Notes under the pieces: model-generated | Databases searched by the model: none | Seen by the model: only the letters and a program-made list of their open reading frames with translations | What the model was told of the DNA's origin: nothing | DNA from: Phlyctochytrium arcticum | Lineage: Eukaryota; Chytridiomycota; Chytridiomycetes; Chytridiales; Chytridiaceae | Direction: 5' to 3' | Assembly: GCA_025602905.1 (NCBI GenBank) | Contig: JAHLKI010000001.1 | Location: 310,001 to 374,000, forward strand | Length of the DNA stretch: 64,000 nucleotides | Shown here: positions 12,033 through 24,278 of the stretch, in pieces | Numbering within the stretch: the first letter of the stretch is position 1 | Layout of the letters: every line of letters starts with the position of its first letter | Made by a program: the position numbers and the translations under genes

Positions 12033-13759
12033 TTAGGCTGGTTCAATCGCCGAAGACCCGTAAGAGTTCGGCTTTGAAACAGTAGACGCGGCGCGCAACG
12101 GAACCTGCAACGAACTCGACGTAGACATGCCCCCGATTCCTCCAATCGCGTTGGAAAGGCGAGGAGGGTTGGACGGCAAACTGGGGCGGCGATGGACCGA
12201 GCTGTGATTGTCGTCGTCGTGTTGCAGAATCCCGGACGGGCCGGCGTCACTGCGCACCCCTCCAGTCATCCCGAAATTGGATACAGATCTACTGATAGCC
12301 ATCTTGTTGGCAGATTGAGCGTTAAAGGACTGATGCCGACGGTACAGTTGACGAATAAAGACGGCAGTATTCAGCCAACTAAGGAGGAAAAGGTTAAATC
12401 AAAGACCCTGTAGCAAACGGGAAACAACATACCCAGAGGAATTGATCCCCATCGATACCCATATTGACAACCAGACCGGTTCCTACATTTGCGTTGAGCC
12501 TATAGAGTCCCGACAGTTCGATTGTAGCTCGTCACACGTACCCGCTTGAAAATTCCCACACCCACAGTATAGGCAACGCAACCCGAGAATGTCAAAACGT
12601 CCGCAAGGATAAAGTCGGTCAATTTTCCCACAATGGCCTTGTTTCGTTGCGAGTGCCCGTAGGCCGCCCCATCGGCCATATTCCCGTTCGACTGATACCG
12701 TGGAGGCAGAATGGCGGTAGAGTTGTGGTTGGTGGTTGGCGCACTTTCGCTAACATCTTTCCCGCTCACTCCACGACTGCGCGTAACAGCCCTTTCGGAT
12801 TGCAAAATCTTGCGGTAAACGAGGAAATGGCTATTGTAGCATATCATGGGTCAGATGGGAATCATGTTTTTGACGTTTTGGCTTCAGTAATACGTACCAT
12901 GTGGCGGGAACAATCAATGCTACTGTACATGGGAACGACAAGGCCAACATGTAAATCCGGCCCTAAAAAGGATGGGCAAGTCAGCCCAGGAGAAGAAGTC
13001 AAGAGTTCTCAACTCAATTACCATCTCACTCCGTATATCCAAGAAACACCAATGCACATCAGGACCAAAAGCCCCAATGATGGATCCAACAATCGCAAAC
13101 GCGAGCCCGGCTCCAAGCGACCCTGCCCACAACTTCCAATCGTACAGACCAAACGAGAGTGTCCGCGAATGGTATACTGTCATATACACACTGCAATCAA
13201 CAGTTAGGGACCCACATCTGAGAAGAAAATCTACGTTAACACATACCTAACGGCCACGATATTAATCATTGTAATTTCAGCCATGAGAAACGTCTGATGA
13301 ATGAAAATCAGTTAACCCTCTCCTCTCTTGTCTACCCCAAAAAGTTAACGTACCCCAAGAAGCGCACCAAGCGCTTGACAAGTCTGTTCTCCCGGCGTTT
13401 CCCCATGCTTGATCCACATATACGAATGATCAATACTGTGCACGAGCGACCACATAATGGCAAGTCCACCCGTGTAAAGCGGGAACCGCTCGCCAATCGT
13501 TTTATATCGTCTCGTAGCTATCCCATAGACTATAATAAAGATGGAACCAAATAGGGAGACTATAGAAGGAAAAGCATTAGGAAAAAAAAATACCCCTAAT
13601 AAGCAAGGAGAATTGCTACTTACGTGCAATAAGGAATAGGGAAATGCCATGTACGGCATGCGATGCTTCATCACTTGGTTGTGTAATCGTATCCGGAAAC
13701 ATCCACTCTTCCTCGGGTAGGACCTCCGTCTCATGCCGCCGAAAAACTGTCGTCGCCAT
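12033..13759 (-). CDS. Seven-transmembrane receptor, cAMP-receptor (cAR)-like GPCR family
   Basis: Plasma-membrane receptor candidate of 435 aa from eight exons: 13759-13624, 13559-13354, 13293-13247, 13190-13022, 12962-12898, 12830-12542, 12482-12433 and 12378-12033. All junctions use GT-AG and preserve the frame. Seven hydrophobic helices are visible, among them LFGSIFIIVYGIA (TM1), FLMAEITMINIVAVSVYMTV (TM3), FAIVGSIIGAFG (TM4), MLALSFPCTVALIVPAT (TM5) and PVWLSIWVSMGINSSGW (TM7). A long third intracellular loop rich in Ser/Asn and a Ser-rich C-tail with potential phosphorylation sites follow the usual GPCR plan. The order and spacing fit the Dictyostelium cAMP receptor / fungal cAR-like class, which signals through heterotrimeric G proteins. 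The ligand is unknown. Confidence 0.8.
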
Positions 13760-14255
13760 GATTTCCTCTCCCCAGCTTCTGTATGGCGGAGTTTATGCAA
13801 ATATCAAGTTGATTTCTTCCCTCCCAAAAAATGTAAATGTAATCTAAAAATTTCTTTTACCCATGGGGAAGTTGGGCGATGCCCGCTTGATGTATAAAGC
13901 CCGATTGCTACCAAACGCTTCGGCGACCGGCTCAGCGCAAGATGTGCTATGTATAGACTATGTTTGGCATTTTATGAGTTCTGACCACAGAGTTTACCCA
14001 TCATGCGGCGGCCTGTTCTTAAAATAGACCAGAGTTCGAAGACTTCGAAGATTGTTCGAAATCACCCAAACTTCATCAACTAATGCGGATCAGGAAAGAT
14101 TACGGACAAACTCATATTTTTTACAGAGATTGCGCCCTTACACTCGAAAATTAATTTAGTGGAGTCGTCACCAAAGATGCGAATAAATAAATGAAACAAA
14201 TGAACATGGCAAAAATGAAATGAAAAAAGGAAGAATGTGCGGCTAGACTATTGGC
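13760..14255. other. Intergenic, 7TM receptor promoter and nucleolin-like 3' end
   Basis: About 500 bp with no gene-like frame. It should hold the upstream region of the 7TM receptor (minus) and the 3' untranslated region of the nucleolin-like gene (minus). The AT-rich stretch near 14170-14230 is a plausible polyadenylation zone. Confidence 0.5.
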
Positions 14256-15909
14256 TTAGTTGAAAGTGGTCTTTTTGCCAGTGGCAGCGGGGAATTGCGG
14301 CTTGAATCCTCCGCGAGCACCACCACGACCACCACCGCCTCGGCCACCGAAACCACCACCACCACGGCCACCTCCGCCACGACCACCACCGAAACCACCC
14401 CCACGACCGCCTCCACCGCGACCACCACCGAAGCCGCCTCCACGACCACCTCCGCCGCGACCACCACCGAAACCGCCTCCACGACCACCGCCGAAGCCAC
14501 CACCACCACCACCGTTTTCAGTTCTTGGGGGAGCGTAGTCGATACGGAGGTTGCGTCCGGAGAGCTCGACACCGTTCAGCGCTTCAAGAGCAGCCTTGGC
14601 GGTCTCAATGTCACCAAACTCAACGTAAGCGAAACCCTTGGGGTTGCCAGTGTCACGGTCGGTGGGCAGACGGATGTGGACGACTTCACCGTGTTCGCTG
14701 AAGACTTCACGGATAGAGTCCTGGGTGGCGTCAAAGCTGACGTTTCCAACCCACAAGGTGCTAGCGGGCTCAGTAGCGGGGCGACCACGGGTGGCTCCTC
14801 CAGATTGACCTTCTTCACGGGGGGCACGGGGGGTAGACATGTCGACCTTGATGGGGCGGCCGTCGAGCTCGGTTCCGTTCCATTCACAGGCCTTCTTGGC
14901 GCCGGCAGCATCAGCAAACTCAATGTAACCGAATCCCTTGGACTTGCCGGTGGCACGGTCGGTAATGATACGAACGCTGACAATCTCACCACATTCAGCG
15001 AATGCAGTCTTGATGGAGTCCTCAGAGGATCCCCAGGAGATACCGCCCAAAAAGACGGTAGAACCTTCACCAGACTCGGCAGTGGCAGCGGCGCCATCTT
15101 CAGTCTTTGCCTTCTTGATAACCTGCTTGGGCTCTTCGTTGGCGGCGCGCTTCTTGGGCTTCTCCTCCTCGTCGTCGTCAGAACTGCTGTCGTCATCGCT
15201 GCTGCTTTCGTCAGACTTCGTCTTCTTGGCAGTCTTTTCCTCCTCCTCGTCCTCGGATGATTCGCTGTCAGACTCGTCACGCTTACGCTTGACTTCGGCG
15301 GCGGGCTTCTTCTCGTCCTCCTTTTCCTCGTCGGATGAGCTGTCAGAGTCGGATGATTCCTCGGCTTCCTTCTTGGCCTTTACAGCCTCCTTCTCGACGG
15401 TAGCCTTGGCCTCCTCCTCTTCATCAGATGAGCTGTCAGAGTCAGATTCTTCCTTAGCGGGGACCTTGCCCGCAGGCTTGCTGGCGGCCTTTACAACATT
15501 GATGGCGCCCTTGGCTTCAACTTCAGCCTCGGAATCGCTGCTGTCAGAGTCACTGCTGTCGCTTGACTCTTCCTTCTTGGCTGCGGCTTTTGATGGGGTG
15601 GATTTGGGAGTAGCAGCCTTTGCGGGGGTAGCGGTCTTTTTGGTAACGGGAGCCTCGTCTTCAGATGAAGAAGAGTCGCTTGAGTCGCTGCTAGAGTCTG
15701 AGCCGGACTCGGTGTTCTCGGGAGTAGCCAGAGCAACCTTGGTCTGAGAATGCGAGCGTAAGGTTCTAGTACACAACTTGAATGGGTGGATTGTAACATA
15801 CCTCAGCCTTCTTGCTGGCCTTCTTTGCGACGACTTCACTCTTTTTTGCTGCAACAGCCTTGGCCGGCTTGGCGACCTTTGCTGCTACCTTGACGTCCTT
15901 CTTTCCCAT
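14256..15909 (-). CDS. Nucleolin-like protein (Nsr1/Gar2 type)
   Basis: Nucleolar RNA-binding protein of 531 aa in two exons (15909-15802, 15743-14256), expected to act in pre-rRNA processing and ribosome assembly. The N-terminal half alternates Lys/Ala-rich basic stretches with serine/acidic blocks (ESSDSDSSSDEE-type), likely casein kinase II targets. Two RRMs follow: the first with RNP2-like VFLGGISW and RNP1 KGFGYIEF, the second with LWVGNVSF and KGFAYVEF. The C-terminus is a long GAR domain of RGG and GGRGGGFGG repeats ending in KKTTFN. This order (acidic, two RRMs, RGG) is exactly that of yeast Nsr1 and fission yeast Gar2. It faces the kinesin gene head to head about 830 bp away. Confidence 0.93.
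14310..14520 (-). repeat. RGG/GAR-domain coding repeat
   Basis: In-frame repeats coding GGRGGGFGG-type units at the C-terminus of the nucleolin-like protein. Strong codon repetition makes long open frames on the other strand, which are shadows. Confidence 0.85.
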
Positions 15910-16738
15910 GTTTGTGATTGTTGGAGTATGTGGAAAGTTGGTGAAAGTTTGGTTGGGAAAAAAGCGAGCTGGGTTTTCCAAAAAAAAAATAAGAGCCAAA
16001 ATCCTAAAAGGAAAAAATTGCGGAATGTGCCGCAGACCAATCAAAAGCAGACCACGTGACCTCAAGACCTTGAGTTGTACTGCGCAATTTCTCCTCACAG
16101 CCGGATTCATGAGGATTTTTGAGTGCAAAATCTATCTTAGAGCAAGCTCCCATAACAAATGTTTAGCGACGCTATTATTTGCATGAATTTTGGTGAATGA
16201 GCTCTTTCGATTCTGCTTTCGATCCCAGGAATGTGCCCAACCAATGCAAAAAATGCACCAAAGGCCAAAAACTCAAATTTGAGCGCGGTGACCGGTTTTG
16301 GTAAATGAGTGTTGGTCAGCATCCGACCGCCTCTCCTCTCCTCCGCCGTCCGGTGCTCCTCCAACACACTGTCCATTGCATTCTTGTTAGTAAAGTGTGG
16401 AGAACCGGGTGTTAAAATACTTATAGAGGGCACGGCCAAGCTTGGTAACGACTTTGAAATCAAGTCAGGCTGCCCCTGGTTCGGTAGATCTCTCAACATT
16501 TCCGTTCACAACTGGTATGAGCGCAGCTTCAGTTCCAAGTGACATTTGCCTCTGACTGACAGATCAGTTTGTTTTTTCATAGATCCCATCGTTATGATGA
16601 CCTCTATTAATTGAGGGCCTTGACATCTCCGAATTGTAAGCGGGCATCCTTGACTGCCGAGGCATTGTTTATACTCACTCTCGCACGATTAAAGGCATCG
16701 AGACCACCTCGTATTTTTACAACAACGCTCGCCAAGCT
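15910..16738. other. Divergent promoter region, nucleolin-like and kinesin-3
   Basis: Shared upstream region. A minus-strand open frame (16499-16137, inner ATG at 16377) has a hydrophobic stretch but no recognisable family and no codon or splice support, so I do not call it. AT-rich tracts lie at 15960-16020. Confidence 0.5.
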
Positions 16739-19700
16739 ATGTCATCTGTGAAGGTACCAAATTGCAGCACCCTTTGAGTAGAGATATGAGTACTCATGCT
16801 TCTTGATACCCAAAGGTTGTGGTGCGCGTTCGTCCCCTAAATCAGCGAGAGATCGGTATTGGATGCCAGAACGTGGTGTCAGTCACCGGAACCTCTTTGA
16901 GTATCACAAAGTCTACTGGAGTCGACGATGCAACTGCAACATCCTCTGGGGAAGGCCAACAGAAATCATTCACTTTTGATCAATGCTATTGGTCCTGCTC
17001 TACGCAAGATCCACATTTCGCTTCGCAGCAGATTGTTTATGATGGAATTGGAAGAGAGTTACTGGATCACGCCTTTGAGGGCTACAACACATGTCTGTTT
17101 GCGTATGTTCACCTTGACATTTTCGACCTATGATCCATATGTTAAACACGATTTGTGGACCAGATATGGACAGACCGGCTCCGGAAAATCTTACTCAATG
17201 ATGGGCTATATGGACGAGAAGGGCATCATACCGCGCGTATGCGATGAGCTATTCGCCCGCATATGCAACAACACTGATGAGAACATTGCATACGTGGTGG
17301 AAGTTAGCTACTTGGAGATCTACAACGAACGAGTTCGCGACTTGCTTATGCCGGGAGACAAAGGAAACTTGCGCGTACGGGAACATCCAGCATTGGGACC
17401 ATACGTAGAGGACTTGAGCAAGCTCGTGGTCTCGTCCTATAAAGACATTGCAACTCTTATGGACGAGGGAAACAAGGTACGCAGTAGTGATATTTCGGAT
17501 GTGAGAACTTGTTTTTGATGCGGACAACTTACAGGCGCGCACTGTGGCTTCTACCAACATGAATGCAACCTCAAGTCGCAGTCATGCAGTGTTTACAATC
17601 GTTTTGTCTCAAAAGATTACCGATGCACCGACAGGGTTGACATCGAGTAAAAGTTCGCGAATATGTTTGGTAGATCTCGCCGGAAGCGAGCGCGCGGATG
17701 CCACCGGGGCGACTGGTGCAAGACTCAAAGAGGGCGCAAACATTAATAGATCTCTCACTACACTGGGAAAGGTTATCTCTGCCCTTGCCGATGCATCAGG
17801 CGTGTCGCCAAATCTGGCGCGCAGACGTTCCGACGCCAATGAGACTCCTCTTTCAGCACTTAGACGTCAACAAAAACGCAGCTCTCTTCAGGCGACGCCT
17901 GTGCATATCCCTTACCGCGACTCGGTATGCTACCAATGATCAAGCACCGATAATATTTGGCTTACTTTCTGCAGGTTTTGACGTGGCTACTCAAAGATTG
18001 TCTTGGCGGTAATTCCAAAACCGTCATGATTGCTGCAATCTCCCCAGCCGATGTCAATTTCGATGAGACCCTCTCGACGCTTCGTTACGCAGAACGCGCC
18101 AAACGTATCGTCAATACAGCAGTCATCAATGAGGATGCGACGGGGAAGGCTATGCGAGAATTGCAAGACGAAGTGACAAGGCTTCGTGCAAGGCTAAGCA
18201 CTTATGAAGGATCAGCGGAGCAGGACAGTAGTCCTACTGACGTGCAGGACCCGCCCGCCTCTTCTGATGGCGACAACGTGCGACAATTGATGGAAGAAAT
18301 CAAATCAAATGAGAAGCTGATCGCAGAGCTGACCGAATCTTATGAACAAAAGCTAGTAAGTTAATTTGCTGAATATCTTCCCGGCGGCTCGTACTTATAT
18401 AATGTGGTCAGCGAAAGTCTCGAAGTCAGCAAAAATTGCGAGAAGCAGCCTTGGAAGACTTGGGAATTACTCTCAATCTAGATGAGCCAAAATCTCCCTC
18501 AATCGGGTTACCAGTTCCAAAATCCCACCCTCATCTGCTCAACCTAAACGAAGATCCACTCATGTCCGAGTGTCTCTTATACCGATTACCACCAGGCATT
18601 CATGTTGCTGGGGATGGTAGTGACGTGGACATTCACCTGTCTGGCGATAGTATTCTCCCGGAGCATTGCACATTCATAACTGATGCGCAAGGAAAAGTTA
18701 CTGTCGAAGCTCGCAATGGGGCGCTCGTTTACGTAAATGGCGCACCGATTTCTGGCAGTTTGGTAAGGCTATCTCCATCCTAAGTGACAAATTTGCGGAA
18801 TTTGACTGATACATCGCGCAGCATTTACGGTCCGGCAATCGCCTCATTCTGGGAAAATACCATGTATTTCGTTTCAATAACCCTGAGGAGGTTCGCCAGG
18901 AACGAGAGAAACATCGAACCCCCCTGTCACCGCTTCATATTGGACGGGCGATTTCCACTCACGGACAGGGAGAGTTACCAAAGCCTACTCGCTTCACCAG
19001 CCCTTCGCCGCCCGAGTCTGCGCCCGAATCGGTATTGTCCGAACCGCTCGATTGGCAATTTGCTCTGAACGAGCGTGAGCGTGTGTCGGGTTTGGGGATA
19101 GACACGATACCCAAGCGAATTACGTGTGACACGGATGAAGCATACGAGTCTCATACACATTCCCGCCAAATTTCAGTCACCCCCGAGATGGAAAATAATG
19201 TACGCCCAAGGACGCCCAACCACATACATGGAGATGCTCGGTCCAGCCCTTCCTCGCCTAGCGATACGCGGAGAAACTCTGGCCGGGCGTTTGAGGCAAG
19301 AGGTGCCTTTTCGTCTCCGGATCGTACAGAACAGTTGCTCGAAGCCCAGCGTGCAGTCTTTGAGGCAAAACTGCGGGAGATGACTGAAAAATATGACAAA
19401 ATCACCAGTCAAATCTCCATGTCTGATCGACAGCGGGTTATAGCGCAGCAAGCCATACAGCAATGGCGCAGCAGGAATTTCGTCCGTCTTGGCCAAGATA
19501 TATATCGTGCAGGTCCGCTCTTGAAGGAGGCCAATGTCTTTGCCAAAGAGCTTGGCAAAGATGTTCTGTTCCAACTTGCAGTCTTGAGTCACGCCCAATA
19601 CCGCGCGCTCTCCTTCTGGGAGTTGCCCATTAATTCCCCAGATAGCCCAATCTCGGACGATCTTCACCATATGAATAGATTACCAAGATTTCAACGTACA

Positions 19701-22311
19701 GATGGAACTTTGGATGAGAACACTCCGGGTGTTTATGTCAAAGTGTTGGATGCCTGCCATAATTCCATCTATTATTGGACGCTTCCCAGTTTTGCCAAGC
19801 GCTTGCAGTTGATGCAGAAATGCTACGACTGTCTGGACGACTCTGCCGCCTACATCGAAACACGTATCAACCAGCAAAAAGATCCCTTCTTCAACGCTCT
19901 TCGTCGTCCAACTTTTGACCTTATTGGTTGCGCTTACGTGTCCATGCGGAACCTCTTATGGGGCCTGACTAAAGAAATCTCCGCTGATCTCATTAGCAAT
20001 GAGGGCGACTCTCTTGGCCGCCTGAAGGTGGTTGTTACATTTATCGGATGTGAGGTACAGGAAACCCCTCAACCTGATTCCGTACCACCTGAAAGCGACC
20101 CTTCGAGGATGTTTACCTTGGAGGGTCTCAAGGCTCCCAGTGAGGTGGAGACGGTTGAGGTCGGATCCAACGGCACTGTGCTGCCAATTGGAAGTCACCT
20201 CATATTTGAAATTTCGATTTCAGAAATCAGCGGCATTTCTGGAAATGACTATCAACAGGTTCACGTACAGTTCCCCTTTAGCGCCTTTGGTGCTGCACAG
20301 TCCGATAGCGACAATCAGCTCTTTGACAGAATTTATACGACCGACCCCATCTCTGCTCTTGATTCCTCGTTGGTATCAAACGTAGACTTTACCCAAACAA
20401 TACGACTGGAAGTCACTCCTAAAGTACACAAACACATCAGGACGGGCATGCTGCGCTTAGAGCTTTTTGGCCAGCGGAAACGGCATGTGAAAGCCATCAT
20501 TGCGAACGAGTATCGATCGCCCCCATATATGCCACAATCCCTGACAGGCTTGGAGAGCTCTGAACGAATCCAGCCCATTGTTGAAATCCCCAAACCCATC
20601 AATCGTTCCACTAGCGTGAAACATCCAGCACTACATGTCCCGGTACTCGCATCCTTTCAAATTCTCGAGTTCTCCCGATCCCTGGCAAATTTCAAAGCGT
20701 GCCCCGTAGCAGCAGCGCATGATTCCGACGCCGGTGTCTTTTCATTACGGCAGGGCTTACAACGGCGTTTCGGCATAACACTATCCCATAATGACGGAAT
20801 GCAGCTACCCTGGAAGCGCATCACTTATTTGAAGTTGGGCAATATTCGCAAGGTGGATAAACATATGCAAGAGATCCAGGCCAATGCGGAGGAACCGGAG
20901 AGTTCGAAAGCGATGTTACCATTGCGAGTCCCCATCAAGCAAGATTTAGTATTTCACAAGGATGGACGGAGTGTTTTACGCACCGAATGCAGTTGGGACA
21001 CTTGCTCTCATGAAAGCTCGGGACTGAATCAAGTGACGCGCAATGATGAACGGATTATGGTCACCCTGGAATGGACGGTGGAACTGGATATTGCAGCAAG
21101 TGAGAACTGTCGTTTTGAGCAATTTGTCAATTTTCGGGCAGACGTGGTGCTGCAGGTTTTCAATCGGGTAAGCTATGATACGATATTTTCACATCATCAG
21201 AGCAGCGACTGAAACTTTGAATAGGACTTCAATATCAAAGCCTCGCCCAAGTATCACCTGGCCACATTTCTGACTCGGCCTGCGCTCAAAAGCCGGCTAG
21301 ACATTGCCAAGTATCTTGAAGCATCACATTTACTTTTCGATGTTGTTTCGCGCCCGGCAAGTTCATCTCAGCCTCTGAATGGCATTTCAGAATACATCCG
21401 TGGTGAAGAATGTCTTGAGGGATGGCAGCCGCATGATGCTACTCTTCTATATGGATGGTGGCGTGCGCAGCAAAAAATCTCGCGACGGATTGAAGTGGAA
21501 CAGTTTCGCCAAGCGTGGGGAAATGAAATAGACTCGACTATGCGGTACAAGCGATTGGATAACGCGAGCAGTGTCGTAGCGGCAAAGCGGGCCATAGAAC
21601 TTTGGCGGGCCAAAGATTTGAGGGATCCTGACTTGGTAATTTGACACCCGTTGTTTTTTGTTCTTGCACTTGGATGCGTAAGTAACAGTCTCGTATAGCG
21701 GCGGCTTCTGTCCATTGATGCCACCAACCACCTTCATGAGGATATGCCAGGTTCGGCCACGGGCTCAAAAACGCAGTTTTCACGTATCGGACCCCTTTGG
21801 AGGACCGTAGCGCAATGTTCGACGCTGTAAGTTTCCGTGAGAACTTTATGATGCCCGTACATCAAGTTTACAGACTTTTTTGTTTGCAGTGCTCCTGTAG
21901 TTCGGCGTGGCTGGCTCAATTGCTTGGAAGACGGCCGTTCCGCGTGGGTCCAGCGCTGGTTCGTTTTGCGACGACCATACCTTTTTACATACACGTCCAA
22001 GTCAGAAAGTGACCTCAAGAGCGTTGTGGGATTGGATGCTGTCGAGCTGGAGTACTCGACCAGCTTATGGAATATCTTTCAGGTAAAGTCAACTAGTGTC
22101 TCGCCCAGATTGAGTGAGTTTTTCTGACGCATTTTTGCATTAGAAACGGCATGTTTTTGCCCTCCATTGTCGCTTTCATTCAACATTGTTGCAAGCAGCC
22201 GATGAAAGTGAATTGCTTTCTTGGATAGATAGTATAGACCCCCTTCATGCTGCTGTGGCTATCAGTCGTAACGGCAAGGTAGCCATTGACAACGAGCGAG
22301 CTGCAGGCTAG
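16739..22311 (+). CDS. Kinesin-3 family motor (KIF1/UNC-104 type) with FHA and PH domains
   Basis: Microtubule plus-end motor for vesicle or organelle transport, 1,660 aa in eleven exons: 16739-16753, 16816-17102, 17164-17476, 17535-17924, 17975-18355, 18412-18762, 18822-21167, 21225-21635, 21699-21826, 21890-22082 and 22144-22311. The first exon codes only MSSVK. The motor domain has the P-loop GQTGSGKS (formed across an intron), switch I NATSSRSH and switch II DLAGSE. An insertion between LGKVISALA and [14 protein letters not shown] is the kinesin-3 loop. A neck coiled coil, an FHA domain ([20 protein letters not shown]), a KIF1B-like central region and a C-terminal PH domain ([20 protein letters not shown]) follow in canonical order. 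The stop is TAG at 22309. All domains of a full-length cargo-binding kinesin-3 are present. Confidence 0.93.
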
Positions 22312-23255
22312 CAGCGCGCACAACCATAATACCTCATAGACATACACCCTCCCTATAGAATGCAGGAATAGATATTATTAGACCAGTTATTTGAAGGCTT
22401 CCCCATTACTATCACACGGCCTTAACATGTTTCCCACTTCCGTTCATTTCGAATTGCTAATCAAGTCGTAGCCAAGATACGTATATCAGTACCGCAATCA
22501 TTTTTTTTGGCCAGAATACCATCAGCGATCAAATTTTGATACATGCAAGTGATGCCCGGTACAATATTGGCAGTCGGTCAAGGATCAGTTCAAATTGTGG
22601 TTGTATCCCCCTGGTTGGGCAAGCACGACTGTTCTATGGTCGCGTCCTGTGTCTCGACGCGGCGCCGTTTTCCCCGAAGGTGACTGGCCCCCATTCACAA
22701 AACCTGACAGGTTATCAGGAAGGAAAGATTACATTTCCTTAACAGGCGCCGTGGGCATATCAACACAGGATCACCTAAGATTCACCTTGAAAGCACCCTG
22801 GTGTTCCGAGTTCGACCTCGGGCGGCGCAATCCTCCCACTTCTTTTTTTCCCCATAATCTCTTTTTCCGGTCAGAGTATAGTGTCTTTACATGGTATCGG
22901 GAAACCTCAAATGACCTTAATACTTCTGAACCAAAAGGCAAGTGCGACACTGCGACACATGTCGTTTTCATACGGCCCTTGACGTGGCTCACATATGGCG
23001 TTCCCACGCGTGCAGCTGAATCATGAACGCCGAAAATCTAGCGTATAGCAGGTTTACTTGAGTTACAGAACTTGTACGCGGTACCTCGGATTCGAGGAAC
23101 GCTCGTGTGTTATTTAACCGTGTAGCGTGGCATCCGACCTCTGGCCGTAACGCTCAACAAATACGAAGTCAAGTCATATTGTACTTTTTAGGTTATGATT
23201 CTTATTGTAAAAACTGTGTATGAAAATTATAACAGTCTACATCAGTCAAGCTGTA
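22312..23255. other. Intergenic; possible gene remnant around 22570-23025
   Basis: No complete gene. A plus-strand frame around 22570-23025 reads in places like protein (LWLYPPGWAS, later GDWPPFTKPDRL), vaguely like the C-terminal part of bacterial-type sterol desaturases, but it has no start codon or flanking exons that I can find. The rest is AT-rich spacer. Confidence 0.3.
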
Positions 23256-23877
23256 TTACATGCACTTATTAAAGGCCCTCCCGGTGCGGGTCCTGATGCA
23301 GGTAACAAGGTTCGAGAACGCATGTGTCCTGGACCAGGTCGCAGACCGGGCGAAGGCGGCAAGCTCCGACCACTTAGTATCGCTTGCGGCAGTCCTTTTC
23401 ACCTACAAGAGGCGGTTCCGTGAAGAGAAAAGAAGAGGGGGGGAGCGGGTGCAGGGAGCCTTTTTATAGTGTTGGCTTGGGTAAGCTTTTTTTTTTCTCC
23501 GTGGCGCTGTGATTGGCTGTGGCGTGTGTGCGTGATGGAGCATGGGTCATCTCTGTTTGCACGACTTCCAGGGTCGAGATGTACGCGTCTACGCGAGGTC
23601 GACGGTGCGTAAGCAGAGTTTGGACGCGTTCGTATGGGGTTGCATCGGCCACATTATTCTGGTCCTAGAGATCTCGCCGTTCATGAAAGTGCGATGATCT
23701 TGAGGAAAACGCCGTGAACGCAAATGTACTAGTTGCACTCTGGTCGAAATGTTCGTAGGCTGCTTTGGTTTGTTGGAAATGACTTTGGTTGTCGGCTTGG
23801 ACGCGTGGGTGCCAGGGGTAATTTCTACGCGGCTCAGATCGGCAGAACTCGACAAGAGTACCTTCCATTCTTACCAT
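23256..23877 (-). CDS. Small three-exon protein, 83 aa, unrecognised
   Basis: I reconstruct a gene whose first coding exon is just the ATG (23877-23875), followed by a strong GTAAGA donor, a 210-nt intron ending CTCTAG, exon 2 (23664-23563, 34 codons), a 160-nt intron ending TTGTAG, and exon 3 (23402-23256, 48 codons plus TAA). Frames and phases match at both joints. The protein is basic and probably all-helical, with segments ATPYERVQTLLTHRRPRVDA and KWSELAAFARSATWSRTHAF. Its composition is protein-like although the exons are too short to stand out. The exon 2 donor (GTGCAA) is weak. I do not recognise the family. Confidence 0.5.
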
Positions 23878-24278
23878 CGACGGTAATGGCGAAAGTGTTG
23901 AACGGCGAAGCGTGAAGCGGAGAATGGGACGGCGACGATCCTGCGAGCGACGTGCTCGGAGTATGTATTTGGGAGCGAGCAGGGTGCTTTCAGTCTCTGG
24001 CGCTCTGTTTAGCCTGGCTGGTTTTGGTCAGTCGCAAAGTCTTGAAAGTGCAACAACCGGGTGACGACAAAGACGAACCTGTCGTGGCAGACTGCCGCAT
24101 AGAAAAAGGTATTCCACGTTGAGCTTTCTTTGTATGACCTTCCCTTCGTAGCCAGATACTTCACTGCCGAGTTTGTCCTGGACGGCAACAAGGACAACTA
24201 CGACGGCGACAACCACGACAACGACAACGACGATTTTCGAACGATACGGCGGAGCCAGAACAGAAAGTCCAGCTATCC
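23878..24278. other. Probable divergent promoter region
   Basis: Between the ATG of the 83-aa gene (minus) and the first ATG of the tentative plus-strand gene. It contains a CAA/CGA/CAC-rich low-complexity stretch at about 24180-24235 that opens long frames on both strands. No gene is called. Confidence 0.4.

Noticed and set aside
14295..15750. Long plus-strand frames with Thr- and Ser-rich products
   Set aside because: They are shadows of the RGG repeats and the Ser/acidic blocks of the nucleolin-like gene on the minus strand.
16137..16499. Minus-strand frame of 120 codons in the divergent promoter, with a hydrophobic stretch
   Set aside because: No family, no conserved motif and no splice support; position between two divergent genes fits promoter DNA.
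22570..23025. Sterol-desaturase-like C-terminal fragment (LYPPGWAS)
   Set aside because: Only a short resemblance, with no membrane helices or histidine boxes upstream and no start codon.
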